Positions 40,965 through 50,435 are shown, counted from the first letter of the stretch. The stretch is 64,000 nt of DNA from Paenibacillus roseus (GCF_016424485.1 NZ_JAELUP010000065.1:85227-149226); one strand, 5' to 3'. Numbers and translations: made by a program. Notes: generated by a model from the letters alone, not told the origin.

Positions 40965-41431
40965 ACAGGAAACCGCGCTGCTTCTTCCCTCATTTGAAGA
41001 CTGAAGCCCCTTACTTTATGCTTCTGCTCTATTGAAGTTGTATAACTATTGCTGTCCGCAAATAAAATTCAATAAGCTGGCTTGGGTTAATTCCGACGCC
41101 AGCTTATTGAGTAGGATTTTTCTAATTGTCCATTAAAATAGGGCTTGATCAACTCTCTTCAAAGCTTTTTCAATTTAATGACTATGAACTAACTTCCAGA
41201 TGCCTGGCTATCAGAGAGTAACTTCAACTTAGGACCTTCAATAGAAAGGTTACCATCACTTAATTTAAATACTTGAGTGTTGCGAAAATATTGTCGTCGA
41301 CGAAGGTCGTATAAGATCAGAAATATAGAAGCTTCGTCGAATGAATGAACACAAGAAGGACATCGCCTTTGAATAGAGAAATTTTGGGTTACGACGCCAA
41401 AATTTTCAGTTAAAGGAGATGTCCCAATCCT
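40965..41431. other. Region between cotJC and the transposase remnant
   Basis: 467 bases without a supported gene. It starts with the cotJC terminator (41071-41120). The last 100 bases hold an AAATTTTGG/CCAAAATTT hairpin near 41380 and AAAGGAG before the transposase remnant, likely the left part of a decayed insertion sequence. The minus strand is open for about 85 codons here but has no start or recognisable product. Confidence 0.5.
41071..41120 (+). terminator. Terminator after cotJC
   Basis: AATAAGCTGGC pairs with GCCAGCTTATT (eleven bases) across a 16-base loop; a short T-run (ATTTTTCT) follows eight bases later. Confidence 0.75.
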
Positions 41432-41749
41432 ATGGTATCCCTCTATTTGCCGATCGTCAAGTTCATTTTAGCCTTGAAGCTGGAATTCTCTAAACCGCAG
41501 CTTGGTCATCTGTTTACCCTCGTTCACGGTATCATTCTTTGTGCCGGGCGTAAAAATATAACTCAAATCCAGCATGCTGCTAGAGGAGAGCGACACCTCA
41601 GTAATGTCACGAATTTTTTGAATCATTCTCCGTGGTGCATCAATCGCATGCAGCGCCGACGCATGCAATTCGTAATGGATAAGATCCGCACAAAACGAGC
41701 AAAGAGCGGTGATTCCCGGCAACTTGTAAAGAATAAACTAATACCATAA
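41432..41749 (+). pseudogene. Transposase remnant, N-terminal part (IS4/IS701-like)
   Basis: 105 residues only. LGHLFTLVHGIILCAGRKNI and LSNVTNFLNHSPWCINRMQR match the N-terminal region of IS701-like DDE transposases of about 400 residues; the catalytic part is missing. The frame ends exactly where the MITE-like element begins, so that insertion or a deletion cut it. It sits just outside the prophage. Confidence 0.75.
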
Positions 41750-41750
41750 T

Positions 41751-41966
41751 AGGCTCAAAACCAAAATTAGTGGTTGCCCTCTAGTAAGGAGGGAACGCTG
41801 CGTGGCAGAGGATTCTTCCGATCGCTGTTAAAGCCCGATTCCTTTATAGGATGGAGACTAGCAGGGGGAATCCGGCTTTAAAGGCGACCACTAGCGTTTC
41901 TCCAGAATTCCTCTGCCCCTTCGCTGCTATCTCCTCGATGTCAACCACTAATTTTTAGATTGAGCC
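41751..41966. mobile_element. MITE-like 216-bp element with structured core
   Basis: The ends are imperfect inverted repeats of about 25 bases (GGCTCAAAACCAAAATTAG.. and ..CTAATTTTTAGATTGAGCC). The 7-base target CCATAAT is duplicated on both sides (41744-41750 and 41967-41973). There is no coding capacity. The core at about 41810-41915 folds into two stems and is shared with 55535-55645. It probably moves by a transposase encoded elsewhere. Confidence 0.7.
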
Positions 41967-42014
41967 CCATAATAAGTACTAAAATAATTTTATTTTTCAC
42001 TTATGCTACTCCTC

Positions 42015-42671
42015 TTAATTAGTCTCATAACCTAGATTTTTGCATTCATTAATTGGACCACAGCCAGTAATAGTATTTTTATTATTTACGTCAAGTGCCA
42101 AACTTCCATATCTATTTTCAAAAAAAAGAAACAAACTATAATCTAAATTCTTATTCTTAAGCGAGCGAATTTTTACTAACAAATCAATTTCATTTCGTTT
42201 AAAATCTTCATTTGTTGTTTTTACTAAAATTAATGTAAGCTTTCGACTACGACTAGTAGAATGTTTACTTTCTTTTAAATTTATTTCATACGGTAGCCCA
42301 TACTCACGAATAATATTTTCTACTTCACTAAATGTTTGCTCTTGAATACTGTCGTGTATAGGAGGTTCATAACTTTTAATTTTTGCTATCTGGCTTTGAA
42401 CAAATGGAGTAAAAACTATGGATAAAATAAATATAAAAATACATGCAATTACATAGGCTTCCAACTGTTTTCTTAAAAAGTACAATACTGATGAAAACAC
42501 AGCCATCAGACTTATAAAAATTAATAAAGCTTTTTTAAACTCGCTTCCATTTGAAAAATTTATCCATCCACTAGCACTGTCAGTTGGATAAGTCAAAAGT
42601 ATTGTCATTATTAAACCAAAACTATAAACCCCCAATACGCCGCTCAATACAAGCATCACCGTGATAAGCAA
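42015..42671 (-). CDS. AT-rich membrane protein of unknown function
   Basis: About 218 residues from a TTG at 42671 or an ATG at 42656. Three or four membrane segments lie in the first 110 residues (VMLVLSGVLGVYSFGLIMTI, LLIFISLMAVFSSVLYFL, YVIACIFIFILSIVFTPF). A soluble part follows (EVENIIREYGLPYEINLKES). No family recognised. Base composition is much more AT-rich than its neighbours, suggesting recent transfer. Confidence 0.65.
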   Translation of the reverse strand: MLITVMLVLSGVLGVYSFGLIMTILLTYPTDSASGWINFSNGSEFKKALLIFISLMAVFSSVLYFLRKQLEAYVIACIFIFILSIVFTPFVQSQIAKIKSYEPPIHDSIQEQTFSEVENIIREYGLPYEINLKESKHSTSRSRKLTLILVKTTNEDFKRNEIDLLVKIRSLKNKNLDYSLFLFFENRYGSLALDVNNKNTITGCGPINECKNLGYETN

Positions 42672-42944
42672 TCCCTTTAATGTAATTTTGAGCTTTCTCT
42701 TTTCCTTTTCTATAACTTATTCCCCCTACTAAAGAATTAAATAAAATATTATTATTTCTCTCCTCTCAATTGACTACAGTATAATCGCAATTACAAGTCG
42801 AATGCTGTGTAATTATGACATTTAATGAAACTTTATAAAATCTTTACATTCTTCCGCTTAATCTAGGTTTTAATATTCAAAAAAAAACAACCCCGGCGAT
42901 CTCATCAAGAGACTGCCAGGGTTTGCTTCAAAATACGTTTATGC
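42672..42944. other. Non-coding gap with terminator
   Basis: The left part is AT-rich upstream sequence of the membrane protein gene, with no clear promoter identified; the right part holds the terminator of the binding-protein gene. Confidence 0.4.
42880..42923 (-). terminator. Terminator of the peptide ABC operon
   Basis: On the minus strand AACCCTGGC..TCTC pairs with GAGA..GCCGGGGTT, followed by G and at least seven T. Confidence 0.85.
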
Positions 42945-44768
42945 TTATTTTTCCGCTCTGTAAGCGTTCAGGAATTCCTTCACTTTTGCCGCATCAGCTA
43001 CCAGCTCATTGCCAGTCTTCACGATTGGGCTTACAGTGGATACAGCTTTAATTTTGTTGTTTTTGTAAAATTGCAGAATCTCATCCTGGTTCACAGAGTA
43101 CAGGACGGCTTTACGCAGATTCTCGCTCTTGGCTACATCTCTGTTGGCGGTGTTGAAGAGCAGATACGTTACGGCATTGCTCTCGATCGTTACGAGCTTC
43201 AGCTTGCTGTCGCCGTTGACAATATCATATTTGGTCTCTGGAATCGCGAACAATTGGTGAATTTCACTGCTGCGCAGCGCGGAAAGCGCACTGTCGGCAT
43301 CCGAGATGAAGCGAACTTTTACTGTCGAGATTTTAGGCTCGAATTCCGATCCTTTACGGTAACCCGGATTTTTGTAGAAGGTACCCTCATAGTCATTTTT
43401 GGAAGACAGAATGTAAGGGCCGCTGGTGTACAGCGTATTGTTGTACTTGTTGCCTTCTGTGACGGTGTTCTGGTCTCCGTAAGGAATATCCTTGTTCACA
43501 TCGAATTTGGCTACGTCATACGTATTGATGCTCTCTACCTGCTTCTTGGACACAATACCAGCGGACTGGTGAGCCAGATAGTTCAGAACTTGCGGGAACG
43601 GCTCAGTCGTTGTCAGCTTGATGACTTGGTATTTTCCTGCTTTGCTGTCAGCTTGATTTTTATCGGATACAAGCGATTGAATTTTCGTGTCCAGTCCAGC
43701 TTCCAGCGCTTCTTTGACCGATTTGTCGCCTGCAGCTGTCTTCAGACCTTCAAGCGCAGACAGGTCACTGACTGTCTCTACAGTTTTAATGTGCTCGTGC
43801 AAGGTGAATGTGCGGTGATCCGGTACGGAGTTTTTATCCTTCGCACGGTTCAAGGAGAAGATAACATCATCGGCCCCTACACGCTCGCCGGAATCGACCG
43901 CTTTTTTGTTTTCAATTTTGGCGAAGTTGATATCGTCGCGCAAAATGAAATAGTATTCGGAATTGCCTTCCGCAATCGTATGGTTGTAAGACAAGGAACC
44001 GTCGGATGTAATGACATCATCATCCGTCAGGTTAATCAGACGAACATACATATTTGTGTTCAATTGGTTGATCGAACCGTCGTTGCCTTTGATCGGGTCA
44101 AGGGAAGTCAGTACGGAAGCGATCTGAGTCAGGTTCAATGAATCTTTATCCCGCTTGGAAGTGTCATTGAAATCAATCGTTTCCCATGTCAAAGCGCGAG
44201 ATTTAGACAGTCTGACGCTGTCCGGGTTCAAAATATCTTTGTTGATCGCCTGGCTTTTCAAGGAAATATAAAGCGGTGCGATATAAGCTTTGTCAAATAC
44301 AAGGCGCTGTTCCAACTGCTTGTAGGTTTCGGTATACTGCTCTTTGGTTTCTGTAGCCGCTTTTTCGATCAGCGCGTCGATTTCCGAATCCGCCAAAATG
44401 CTGTAATCGCCGCCTGTTTTGAACAGGGATCTCACGGCATAGTCAGGGTTTCCGGTAACAGTTGTCCAGCTTGATACAGCAATGTCATAGTTGCCCGCAT
44501 CCTGCTGGGCTTTGAAGGTGCTGTAGTCCGGCTGGATGTTCAGCTTAACGTTAAAACCGTTTTTGGTCAACTGATCCCGCAAAATATTGGTATCTGATTC
44601 ATTAGAGCTCATTGCGAGCAGTTCAATGTCTACCGGTTTCTGGTTCTTGGTATCCTCCGTTGCAGTCTCTCCATCCTTGACTTGAACGTCGGTTTTCGTT
44701 TTAACGGAGCATCCGCTAAGTACGACCATAAGTGCAAGCAAAAGTGTAAATACAGTGCGTTTCTTCAT
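42945..44768 (-). CDS. Oligopeptide-type substrate-binding lipoprotein, apparently circularly permuted
   Basis: 607 residues with a lipoprotein signal (LLLALMVVLSGC, cysteine 20). The family is SBP_bac_5 (OppA/DppA/NikA), but the order is changed. Residues of about 45-195 (NILRDQLTKNGFNVKLNIQP, AVSSWTTVTGNPDYAVRSLF, QLEQRLVFDKAYIAPLY) correspond to the usual C-terminal lobe. Residues of about 205-600 (TQIASVLTSLDPIKGN, YYFILRDDINFA, ADDVIFSLNRAKD, TSGPYILSS, NLRKAVLYSVNQDEILQFY) correspond to the N-terminal and middle parts. It captures peptides or nickel-like ligands outside the membrane for the permeases encoded upstream. Confidence 0.88.
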   Translation of the reverse strand: MKKRTVFTLLLALMVVLSGCSVKTKTDVQVKDGETATEDTKNQKPVDIELLAMSSNESDTNILRDQLTKNGFNVKLNIQPDYSTFKAQQDAGNYDIAVSSWTTVTGNPDYAVRSLFKTGGDYSILADSEIDALIEKAATETKEQYTETYKQLEQRLVFDKAYIAPLYISLKSQAINKDILNPDSVRLSKSRALTWETIDFNDTSKRDKDSLNLTQIASVLTSLDPIKGNDGSINQLNTNMYVRLINLTDDDVITSDGSLSYNHTIAEGNSEYYFILRDDINFAKIENKKAVDSGERVGADDVIFSLNRAKDKNSVPDHRTFTLHEHIKTVETVSDLSALEGLKTAAGDKSVKEALEAGLDTKIQSLVSDKNQADSKAGKYQVIKLTTTEPFPQVLNYLAHQSAGIVSKKQVESINTYDVAKFDVNKDIPYGDQNTVTEGNKYNNTLYTSGPYILSSKNDYEGTFYKNPGYRKGSEFEPKISTVKVRFISDADSALSALRSSEIHQLFAIPETKYDIVNGDSKLKLVTIESNAVTYLLFNTANRDVAKSENLRKAVLYSVNQDEILQFYKNNKIKAVSTVSPIVKTGNELVADAAKVKEFLNAYRAEK

Positions 44769-44848
44769 TGCTGTTTACCTCCATTAATTTATATATATAG
44801 TCGGTTTTCGCGTACGAAAAACGTGGACTAGCTTTTTTAGGATACCCG

Positions 44849-46078
44849 TCAGCCCAGCTTCGGATCAAGCGCATCCCGAAGTCCGTCTCCCAGGAAATTA
44901 AAAGATAAGACAAGGGCAATTATCGCCACTCCCGGATAAATTGCCAGATAAGAATGCGACTCCAGATAGGCGCTTCCCAGCTTCAAAATGTTGCCCCATT
45001 CCGGAATATGCGGCTCTACGCCTAACCCAAGGAAACTAAGACTGCTCGTTGAGATGACCGCAGCGCCAATCGTCAAGCTAGACTTGACAATCATAGGAGC
45101 AACCGAATTGGGAATGATATGCTTCAAGAGAATCGTTGAATCTTTGGCTCCGAGCGCCCGCGCAGCTTCGACATATTCAAATGTCGAGACGAGCAGCACA
45201 TTTGCCCGCATCGTTCTGGCAAAGGTCGGAATCGCACCGACGCCGAGCGCGATAATCAGGTTTACCGTGTTAGCCCCAAAAGCGGCAATTATCGCAATCG
45301 CGAGCAGAATACCAGGGATCGCGTACAAAATATCCAGCAGACGCATGATAATATTATCGGTCCTCCGTCCGTAATAACCGGATATGGCCCCTAGCAGACC
45401 GCCTGCAACAACAGGCAGCAACGTCGAGAAAAAGCCGACAATCAGGGAAATGCGCGCTCCGAAAACAATGCGCGAGAACAGGCAGCGGCCAAAATTATCT
45501 GTGCCAAGCGGATACGCCAGACTTGGATGCTGGAGAATCGCACCGTAGTTGTTCTCGGTCGCCATAGCAATATCAAAAGTAAAAAAGCTGCATATCGAAA
45601 TTGAAAACAAAAAGACGATAAATGACAGCCCGACCATCGGCATAGTACTCCGGGTCAGCTTCGTCCATACATCTGCCCATCTGTTGGCAGCCAGATTGTC
45701 TTTGCCGCGGTATTTCACCAGCAGATTCAATCCGAGCAGCAGAGCGAAGAGATTTCCCGTCACAGAGGTTGCAATGAGCAAGCCGGCTACCCATGGCAGC
45801 CATGGCGCCGGTCCGCCCCGCTTCACATGACGGTTAATCGGCAGCAGAATAGCCAGATGGAACAAGGAAATCAGTGTCAAGCCAAACATCGACGGCAAGA
45901 AGGTGTCCGAAACATAAGGCTTGAACATGTTTAATGCCGATACGGCAATAACCAGAATACCGTTAAGCAGCATATAGAAAGCCAGAATGGATTCCGGGCT
46001 TCTTTGCTTCTTGGCAAAGGCCGCCGAGATGGCAGGATTTCCGGAGCCGCCGGTCGATTGTATACGGGTTTGAGTCAT
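44849..46078 (-). CDS. Peptide ABC transporter permease, OppC/DppC type with extra N-terminal membrane part
   Basis: 409 residues; the usual size is about 300. The C-terminal 250 residues are a standard binding-protein-dependent permease (QHPSLAYPLGTDNFGRCLFS, the EAARALGAKDSTILLKHIIP loop that docks the ATPase, NFLGDGLRDALDPKLG end). The first roughly 130 residues add about three membrane segments (AFYMLLNGILVIAVSALNMF and others) absent in ordinary OppC. It is second in the operon, after the OppB-type gene. Confidence 0.9.
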   Translation of the reverse strand: MTQTRIQSTGGSGNPAISAAFAKKQRSPESILAFYMLLNGILVIAVSALNMFKPYVSDTFLPSMFGLTLISLFHLAILLPINRHVKRGGPAPWLPWVAGLLIATSVTGNLFALLLGLNLLVKYRGKDNLAANRWADVWTKLTRSTMPMVGLSFIVFLFSISICSFFTFDIAMATENNYGAILQHPSLAYPLGTDNFGRCLFSRIVFGARISLIVGFFSTLLPVVAGGLLGAISGYYGRRTDNIIMRLLDILYAIPGILLAIAIIAAFGANTVNLIIALGVGAIPTFARTMRANVLLVSTFEYVEAARALGAKDSTILLKHIIPNSVAPMIVKSSLTIGAAVISTSSLSFLGLGVEPHIPEWGNILKLGSAYLESHSYLAIYPGVAIIALVLSFNFLGDGLRDALDPKLG

Positions 46079-46091
46079 GGTTGCACCTGCT

Positions 46092-47546
46092 TTAGTATTG
46101 TTTCATCTTGGTTCGAATTCTGGGATCAAAAAAGGCATACAGCACATCGATAATGACATTGACAAGCGATATTGTAATGGCCGTATAGACGACGCCCCCC
46201 ATAATGCTCGGAATATCGGGGATGAATTGCTTGTCTATAATATAGCTGCCAAGCCCGCTAATGTTGAACACTTTTTCCGTTACCGCGGAACCGCCCAGCA
46301 TACCGCCAAACTGCAAGCCAATCACTGTAATGATCGGAATAATCGCATTGCGTATGGCATGTTTCATCAGCACTTGCCGCCTGCCAAGACCCTTGGCTTT
46401 GGCCGTAATCATATAATCCTCACTAATGACCTCCAGCATGGAGGATCGCGTCATCCTCGCTACAGCCGCCGTCAGGCTTGTCCCAAGCACAATAGTCGGC
46501 ATGATGATGGACAGCCAGTTCTGCGGATTGAACGTAGCCGGAAGCCAATGAAGCTTGATGGAAAAGTTCAAAATAAAGATCAGACCCTGCCAGAAGCTCG
46601 GAATCGACAAGCCGATCAGCGCGATGAACATAAAGCTATAATCCCACAATGAATTACGACGGGTAGCTGAAATGATTCCCACCGGGATAGCAATGATAAT
46701 CGCCAAAAGAAGCGAAATCAGCGTCAGCGTAAGTGTAATGGGAAATTTCCTGGCGATCGTCTCGGTGACTTGTTCATTGCCGGCAAAGGATTTGCCCAGA
46801 TCGAAGGTGGCAATGCCTTTGATACTGTTCCAAAGCTGCACGAGATAAGGTTGATCAAGCCCATACACATGGTTGAAATTGGCAATCTGCTCTTTGGTTG
46901 CCGTTTCCCCTAGAATATTGGCAGCCGGATTCATCGGCGACACATACAAGATACTAAAGACCAACACCGAAACACCGAAAATAACGAATACGCTCATCAC
47001 AAATCTTTCAAAAATATATTTCAAATACGGATTGCTATATAGTAAAATTATAATGTACATCAAAAGTCCGGGCACAAAGGAAAGCGTCAGGAATAACCGC
47101 TGTTCTATCAACGATTGAGCTGTCGTCGTGAATGTAAGCTTCTGCTTTTGGCTGATCTGAAGCTGCCGCGACATCTCCTCTTCTACCGCCTCGCGAAAGC
47201 GTGCTTTCGCCAATTTTTCAGTATGGCGTTCAAGCTCCCCTTGGCTGACTTTCTGACCAAAAAAGTTGTACTTATGGATCAATTGCTGGCGGCTCTCTTC
47301 CCTTAGTCTGTCAAGCAGACGGTCTTGCAGCAATTGAGCGCGTGTCTCCTGCAATAGAGTGTAGTAAGTGCCCTTGCTCTTTCTTAAAAGGTAGACCAAA
47401 TATATAAAGATGGTAACCGGAGCTCCTAATGCCAGCACAACAACCCGATAAGACGGATTTGTAAGCATTTTGGCAAATGCGCTGCTAAGGATACCGCTAA
47501 ATGATGTATCTCCGCGTTGCTCGCTGGTTATCCGCGCTGCGTCCAC
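46092..47546 (-). CDS. Peptide ABC transporter permease, OppB/DppB type with long N-terminal extension
   Basis: About 484 residues from the GTG at 47546 (AAGGAATGTT upstream), or 493 from a TTG at 47573. The last 310 residues are a normal OppB permease (YLKYIFERFVMSVFVIFGVS, EDYMITAKAKGLGRRQVLMK docking loop, AFFDPRIRTKMKQY end). The first roughly 175 add two membrane segments around a charged helical stretch (LLQDRLLDRLREESRQQLIH). First gene of the operon that continues with the OppC-type and binding-protein genes. Confidence 0.9.
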   Translation of the reverse strand: MDAARITSEQRGDTSFSGILSSAFAKMLTNPSYRVVVLALGAPVTIFIYLVYLLRKSKGTYYTLLQETRAQLLQDRLLDRLREESRQQLIHKYNFFGQKVSQGELERHTEKLAKARFREAVEEEMSRQLQISQKQKLTFTTTAQSLIEQRLFLTLSFVPGLLMYIIILLYSNPYLKYIFERFVMSVFVIFGVSVLVFSILYVSPMNPAANILGETATKEQIANFNHVYGLDQPYLVQLWNSIKGIATFDLGKSFAGNEQVTETIARKFPITLTLTLISLLLAIIIAIPVGIISATRRNSLWDYSFMFIALIGLSIPSFWQGLIFILNFSIKLHWLPATFNPQNWLSIIMPTIVLGTSLTAAVARMTRSSMLEVISEDYMITAKAKGLGRRQVLMKHAIRNAIIPIITVIGLQFGGMLGGSAVTEKVFNISGLGSYIIDKQFIPDIPSIMGGVVYTAITISLVNVIIDVLYAFFDPRIRTKMKQY

Positions 47547-47573
47547 AACATTCCTTGCCCCCTTGATGATCAA

Positions 47574-47691
47574 ATTGCATTATTCCGATGAATATAGTAT
47601 ATTTTATTTTAGAATACAATATATTTTATTTAAGAATAAATTTTCTGTCAAGCTTATGTCTAAATAATCGTACAACTGGCAGGTGTAACAG
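47574..47691. promoter_or_regulatory. Divergent promoter region of the peptide transporter genes
   Basis: AT-rich gap between the leftward permease operon and the rightward ATPase gene, with two near-identical tandem copies of a 17-base block (ATATTTTATTT-AAGAATA type) at about 47595-47640. These could be binding sites coordinating both directions. Confidence 0.45.
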
Positions 47692-49431
47692 ATGGAATCC
47701 ATATTGCAAGTTAATAATTTGAGCGTCTCCTTCTTCAGCGGAGACCGGGAGACCGAAGCCGTCCGAAGTGTAAGCTTCGAGGTTGGCAAGGGCGAAACGC
47801 TTGGTATTGTAGGAGAGTCCGGCAGCGGCAAAAGCGTGACGGCCCGCTCGATCATGCGGCTGCTGCCTTCACCTCCTTCTCATATGAAGAACGGTGAAAT
47901 TTTGTTTTTCGGACGCAATCTTTCCGCCTGCTCCGAGAAGGAGATGGAAAGCATCCGCGGACGGGATATCGGCATGATCTTTCAGGACCCGATGACTTCA
48001 CTGAATCCGACGATCAAGATCGGGGAGCAGATCGCAGAGGTGCTGATCAAGCATCAGAAACTCTCACGCAAGGAAGCGAAAAAAGAAGCGCTGGAGATGC
48101 TGAAGCTTGTCGGCATCCGTAATAGCGAGACACGATATAATCAATATCCCCATGAGTTTTCCGGCGGCATGCGCCAGCGGGCGATGATTGCCATTGCCTT
48201 GGCCTGCCGTCCCGCGCTCCTGATCGCGGACGAGCCGACAACAGCGCTGGATGTGACCATTCAGGCGCAAATCCTGAAATTGATGAAAAATATTCAGGAG
48301 CGCTTTGGCACCTCCATCATCCTGATCACGCATGATCTAGGCGTTGTGGCAGGCATGTGCGACCGGGTAGTTGTCATGAAGAACGGAGAGATCGTCGAGC
48401 GCGGGACGACCCATGATATTTTTGAGCAACCCCGCCATCCTTATACGCTCAAGCTGCTGAACTCCCTGCCCCGGCTGGATGAGAAGAAGAAGGCGAAGCT
48501 TGTTTCTCCTTTATTAGCCGGACGCGACACTTCACACCCGTTGATTGAGGTCAAATCGTTAAAACAACATTTCGACCTCGGCAAAGGGAATGTGCTGAAG
48601 GCTGTTAATGATATCAGCTTTCACATTAAAGAGGGAGAAACGCTGGGGGTAGTCGGCGAGTCCGGCAGCGGCAAATCGACAACCGGACGCGCCATTTTGC
48701 GTCTACACCAGCCGACTGGCGGCGAAGTGCTGTATCAGGGCATGGCGGTGAACCGTCTGACCTCATCCGAAATGAAGATCATGCGGCGCCATATGCAGAT
48801 GATCTTCCAGGACCCGTATGCTTCCCTTAATCCGCGCCTGAAGGTGGTGGATATTATCGGAGAGGCGCTCGATTTGCATCAACTCACCGGCAGCAGCTCT
48901 CAGCGACTCAAGCGGGTCGAAGAGCTGCTTGATATGGTCGGCCTTGATCCGGCCTTTGCTCTGCGTTATCCACATGAGTTTTCCGGCGGCCAACGTCAGA
49001 GAATCGGAATTGCCCGCGCGCTCGCTGTCGAACCCAAGTTCATTGTCTGCGACGAGCCGCTCTCTGCGCTGGATGTCTCGATCCAATCCCAGATCGTCAA
49101 GCTGCTGGAAGAATTGCAGCAGCGCCTTGGGCTTACGTACCTGTTCATTGCCCATGATCTCTCCATGGTAAAACATATCAGCGATCGGGTAGCGGTTATG
49201 TACATGGGAAAAATCGTCGAACTGGCCGAGAGCGAGGAGTTATACGCGAATCCGCAGCATGAATATACGAAATCCCTTTTGGCCGCCATTCCCGTACCTG
49301 ATCCGACAATCGAATCCAAACGGTTGAGAGCGCCGTTCAAGGAATACGCAGACGCGGACAAGTATCAGGTGGAAAATTCCAAGCTGGTCGAGGTGTCCCA
49401 GGGACACTGGGTAGCCATGCCTGCAGGCTGA
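47692..49431 (+). CDS. Fused peptide ABC transporter ATPase (OppD-OppF in one chain)
   Basis: 579 residues with two complete ATP-binding cassettes. Walker A GESGSGKS appears near residues 41 and 323; signature motifs are [12 protein letters not shown] and [12 protein letters not shown]; Walker B ends in [12 protein letters not shown] and [12 protein letters not shown]. Each half has the oligopeptide C-terminal region ([24 protein letters not shown]). It powers the divergently encoded permeases. CAGGTG precedes the ATG. Confidence 0.95.
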   Translation: MESILQVNNLSVSFFSGDRETEAVRSVSFEVGKGETLGIVGESGSGKSVTARSIMRLLPSPPSHMKNGEILFFGRNLSACSEKEMESIRGRDIGMIFQDPMTSLNPTIKIGEQIAEVLIKHQKLSRKEAKKEALEMLKLVGIRNSETRYNQYPHEFSGGMRQRAMIAIALACRPALLIADEPTTALDVTIQAQILKLMKNIQERFGTSIILITHDLGVVAGMCDRVVVMKNGEIVERGTTHDIFEQPRHPYTLKLLNSLPRLDEKKKAKLVSPLLAGRDTSHPLIEVKSLKQHFDLGKGNVLKAVNDISFHIKEGETLGVVGESGSGKSTTGRAILRLHQPTGGEVLYQGMAVNRLTSSEMKIMRRHMQMIFQDPYASLNPRLKVVDIIGEALDLHQLTGSSSQRLKRVEELLDMVGLDPAFALRYPHEFSGGQRQRIGIARALAVEPKFIVCDEPLSALDVSIQSQIVKLLEELQQRLGLTYLFIAHDLSMVKHISDRVAVMYMGKIVELAESEELYANPQHEYTKSLLAAIPVPDPTIESKRLRAPFKEYADADKYQVENSKLVEVSQGHWVAMPAG

Positions 49432-49463
49432 CAGAAGTTAAGAAAAGCCCAACGTAAAACAAG

Positions 49464-49502
49464 CCAAGCACCCCTTTCCTCACAAGAAAGGGGCGCTTGG
49501 CA
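49464..49502. terminator. Bidirectional terminator
   Basis: GCCAAGC-CCCCTTTC pairs with GAAAGGGG-GCTTGGC across a seven-base loop, between convergent genes. Confidence 0.8.
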
Positions 49503-49511
49503 TATCTGGAG

Positions 49512-50357
49512 TTAACTCGTCTTCAAAGGAACTACAAATTGCGCGGCTTCGATCCATTTGCCTTCTGCAAAATCTCTCCCCTTCACAAGTACACGATCCT
49601 CATATACATCGACATAGAAGCCTTGGCTTCCATCCTTATGTTCATCTTCGTCCGTCCACAGATAAGCTGTAGAAGCGGCATTGAAGCAGGTCGCCATATG
49701 ATCTCCGCCTTCGAACATGATCGCCTTTGCTTCCAGCTCCCAATGCGTATGTCCGGTGAACAAGATCGCCTGCGGATACCGGGACAAAATCTGTCTGAGT
49801 TCCTCATCCTGTACAACCCCATACCATTCCTGCTCCTCCATGGAACCGGCAACCGTGTTCAGAAGCGGCTGATGGAGGAAGAGAAAGATCGGCTGATGAG
49901 CAGACGCCTGCTCAGCCAGCTTTTCTTCTAGCCATTGCAGTTGTACCGGGGACAGGTCGCAGTGGAGCCTCAAACCCTTCTCTGTGCCGAGGAAAATAAA
50001 GTGATAGCCGTCAATCCAGTGATCATGGTAAGGACTGTTCGTCCCGCAATTCTTGAAATACAGCGAGGAACGCGCCTGCCAGTCCCCTAAGCCGACGTCA
50101 TGATTGCCGAGCGTAAAGCGAATATTCGGCAATCCCTCTTTGTTCTCAGCGATGATCCGGTGCAGCTCCATATACTCCTCCGGATGCCCATGGTCCGTAA
50201 TATCGCCCGCATGCATAATGCCGCAGCTGTTGTCTGCATGTTGAATAATATCTTTGAGCGACCGGTCAAAATTGACATTATGCACATGCTCCGAATCTAT
50301 AGTCACATGCGTATCTGTAATCACCTGAAAAGAAATGACTGGTTTGTCTGTTGACAT
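49512..50357 (-). CDS. Metallophosphoesterase (calcineurin-like)
   Basis: 281 residues. Metal-binding motifs are visible in order: TDTHVTID near residue 12, GDITDHGHPEEY near 55, TLGNHDVG near 84, LFLHQPL near 158 and FTGHTHWE near 197. The family includes CpdA and GpdQ phosphodiesterases. Next to a ugp-type transporter a glycerophosphodiester substrate is possible but not shown. No signal peptide, so cytosolic. Confidence 0.88.
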   Translation of the reverse strand: MSTDKPVISFQVITDTHVTIDSEHVHNVNFDRSLKDIIQHADNSCGIMHAGDITDHGHPEEYMELHRIIAENKEGLPNIRFTLGNHDVGLGDWQARSSLYFKNCGTNSPYHDHWIDGYHFIFLGTEKGLRLHCDLSPVQLQWLEEKLAEQASAHQPIFLFLHQPLLNTVAGSMEEQEWYGVVQDEELRQILSRYPQAILFTGHTHWELEAKAIMFEGGDHMATCFNAASTAYLWTDEDEHKDGSQGFYVDVYEDRVLVKGRDFAEGKWIEAAQFVVPLKTS

Positions 50358-50435
50358 GTGTCTAAAAGCTCCTCTCTATATAAGCTTAAGCCGCTTCATA
50401 TCAGCCAATTCACTATTGAAGTCCCGACCCTGCTG

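Noticed and set aside
41150..41440. Minus-strand open frame of about 85 codons containing a C-x2-C pair
   Set aside because: No start codon or ribosome site and it runs through insertion-sequence end structures.
43071..44141. 356-codon plus-strand open frame
   Set aside because: Antisense shadow of the binding-protein gene, whose motifs, signal peptide and ribosome site are clear.
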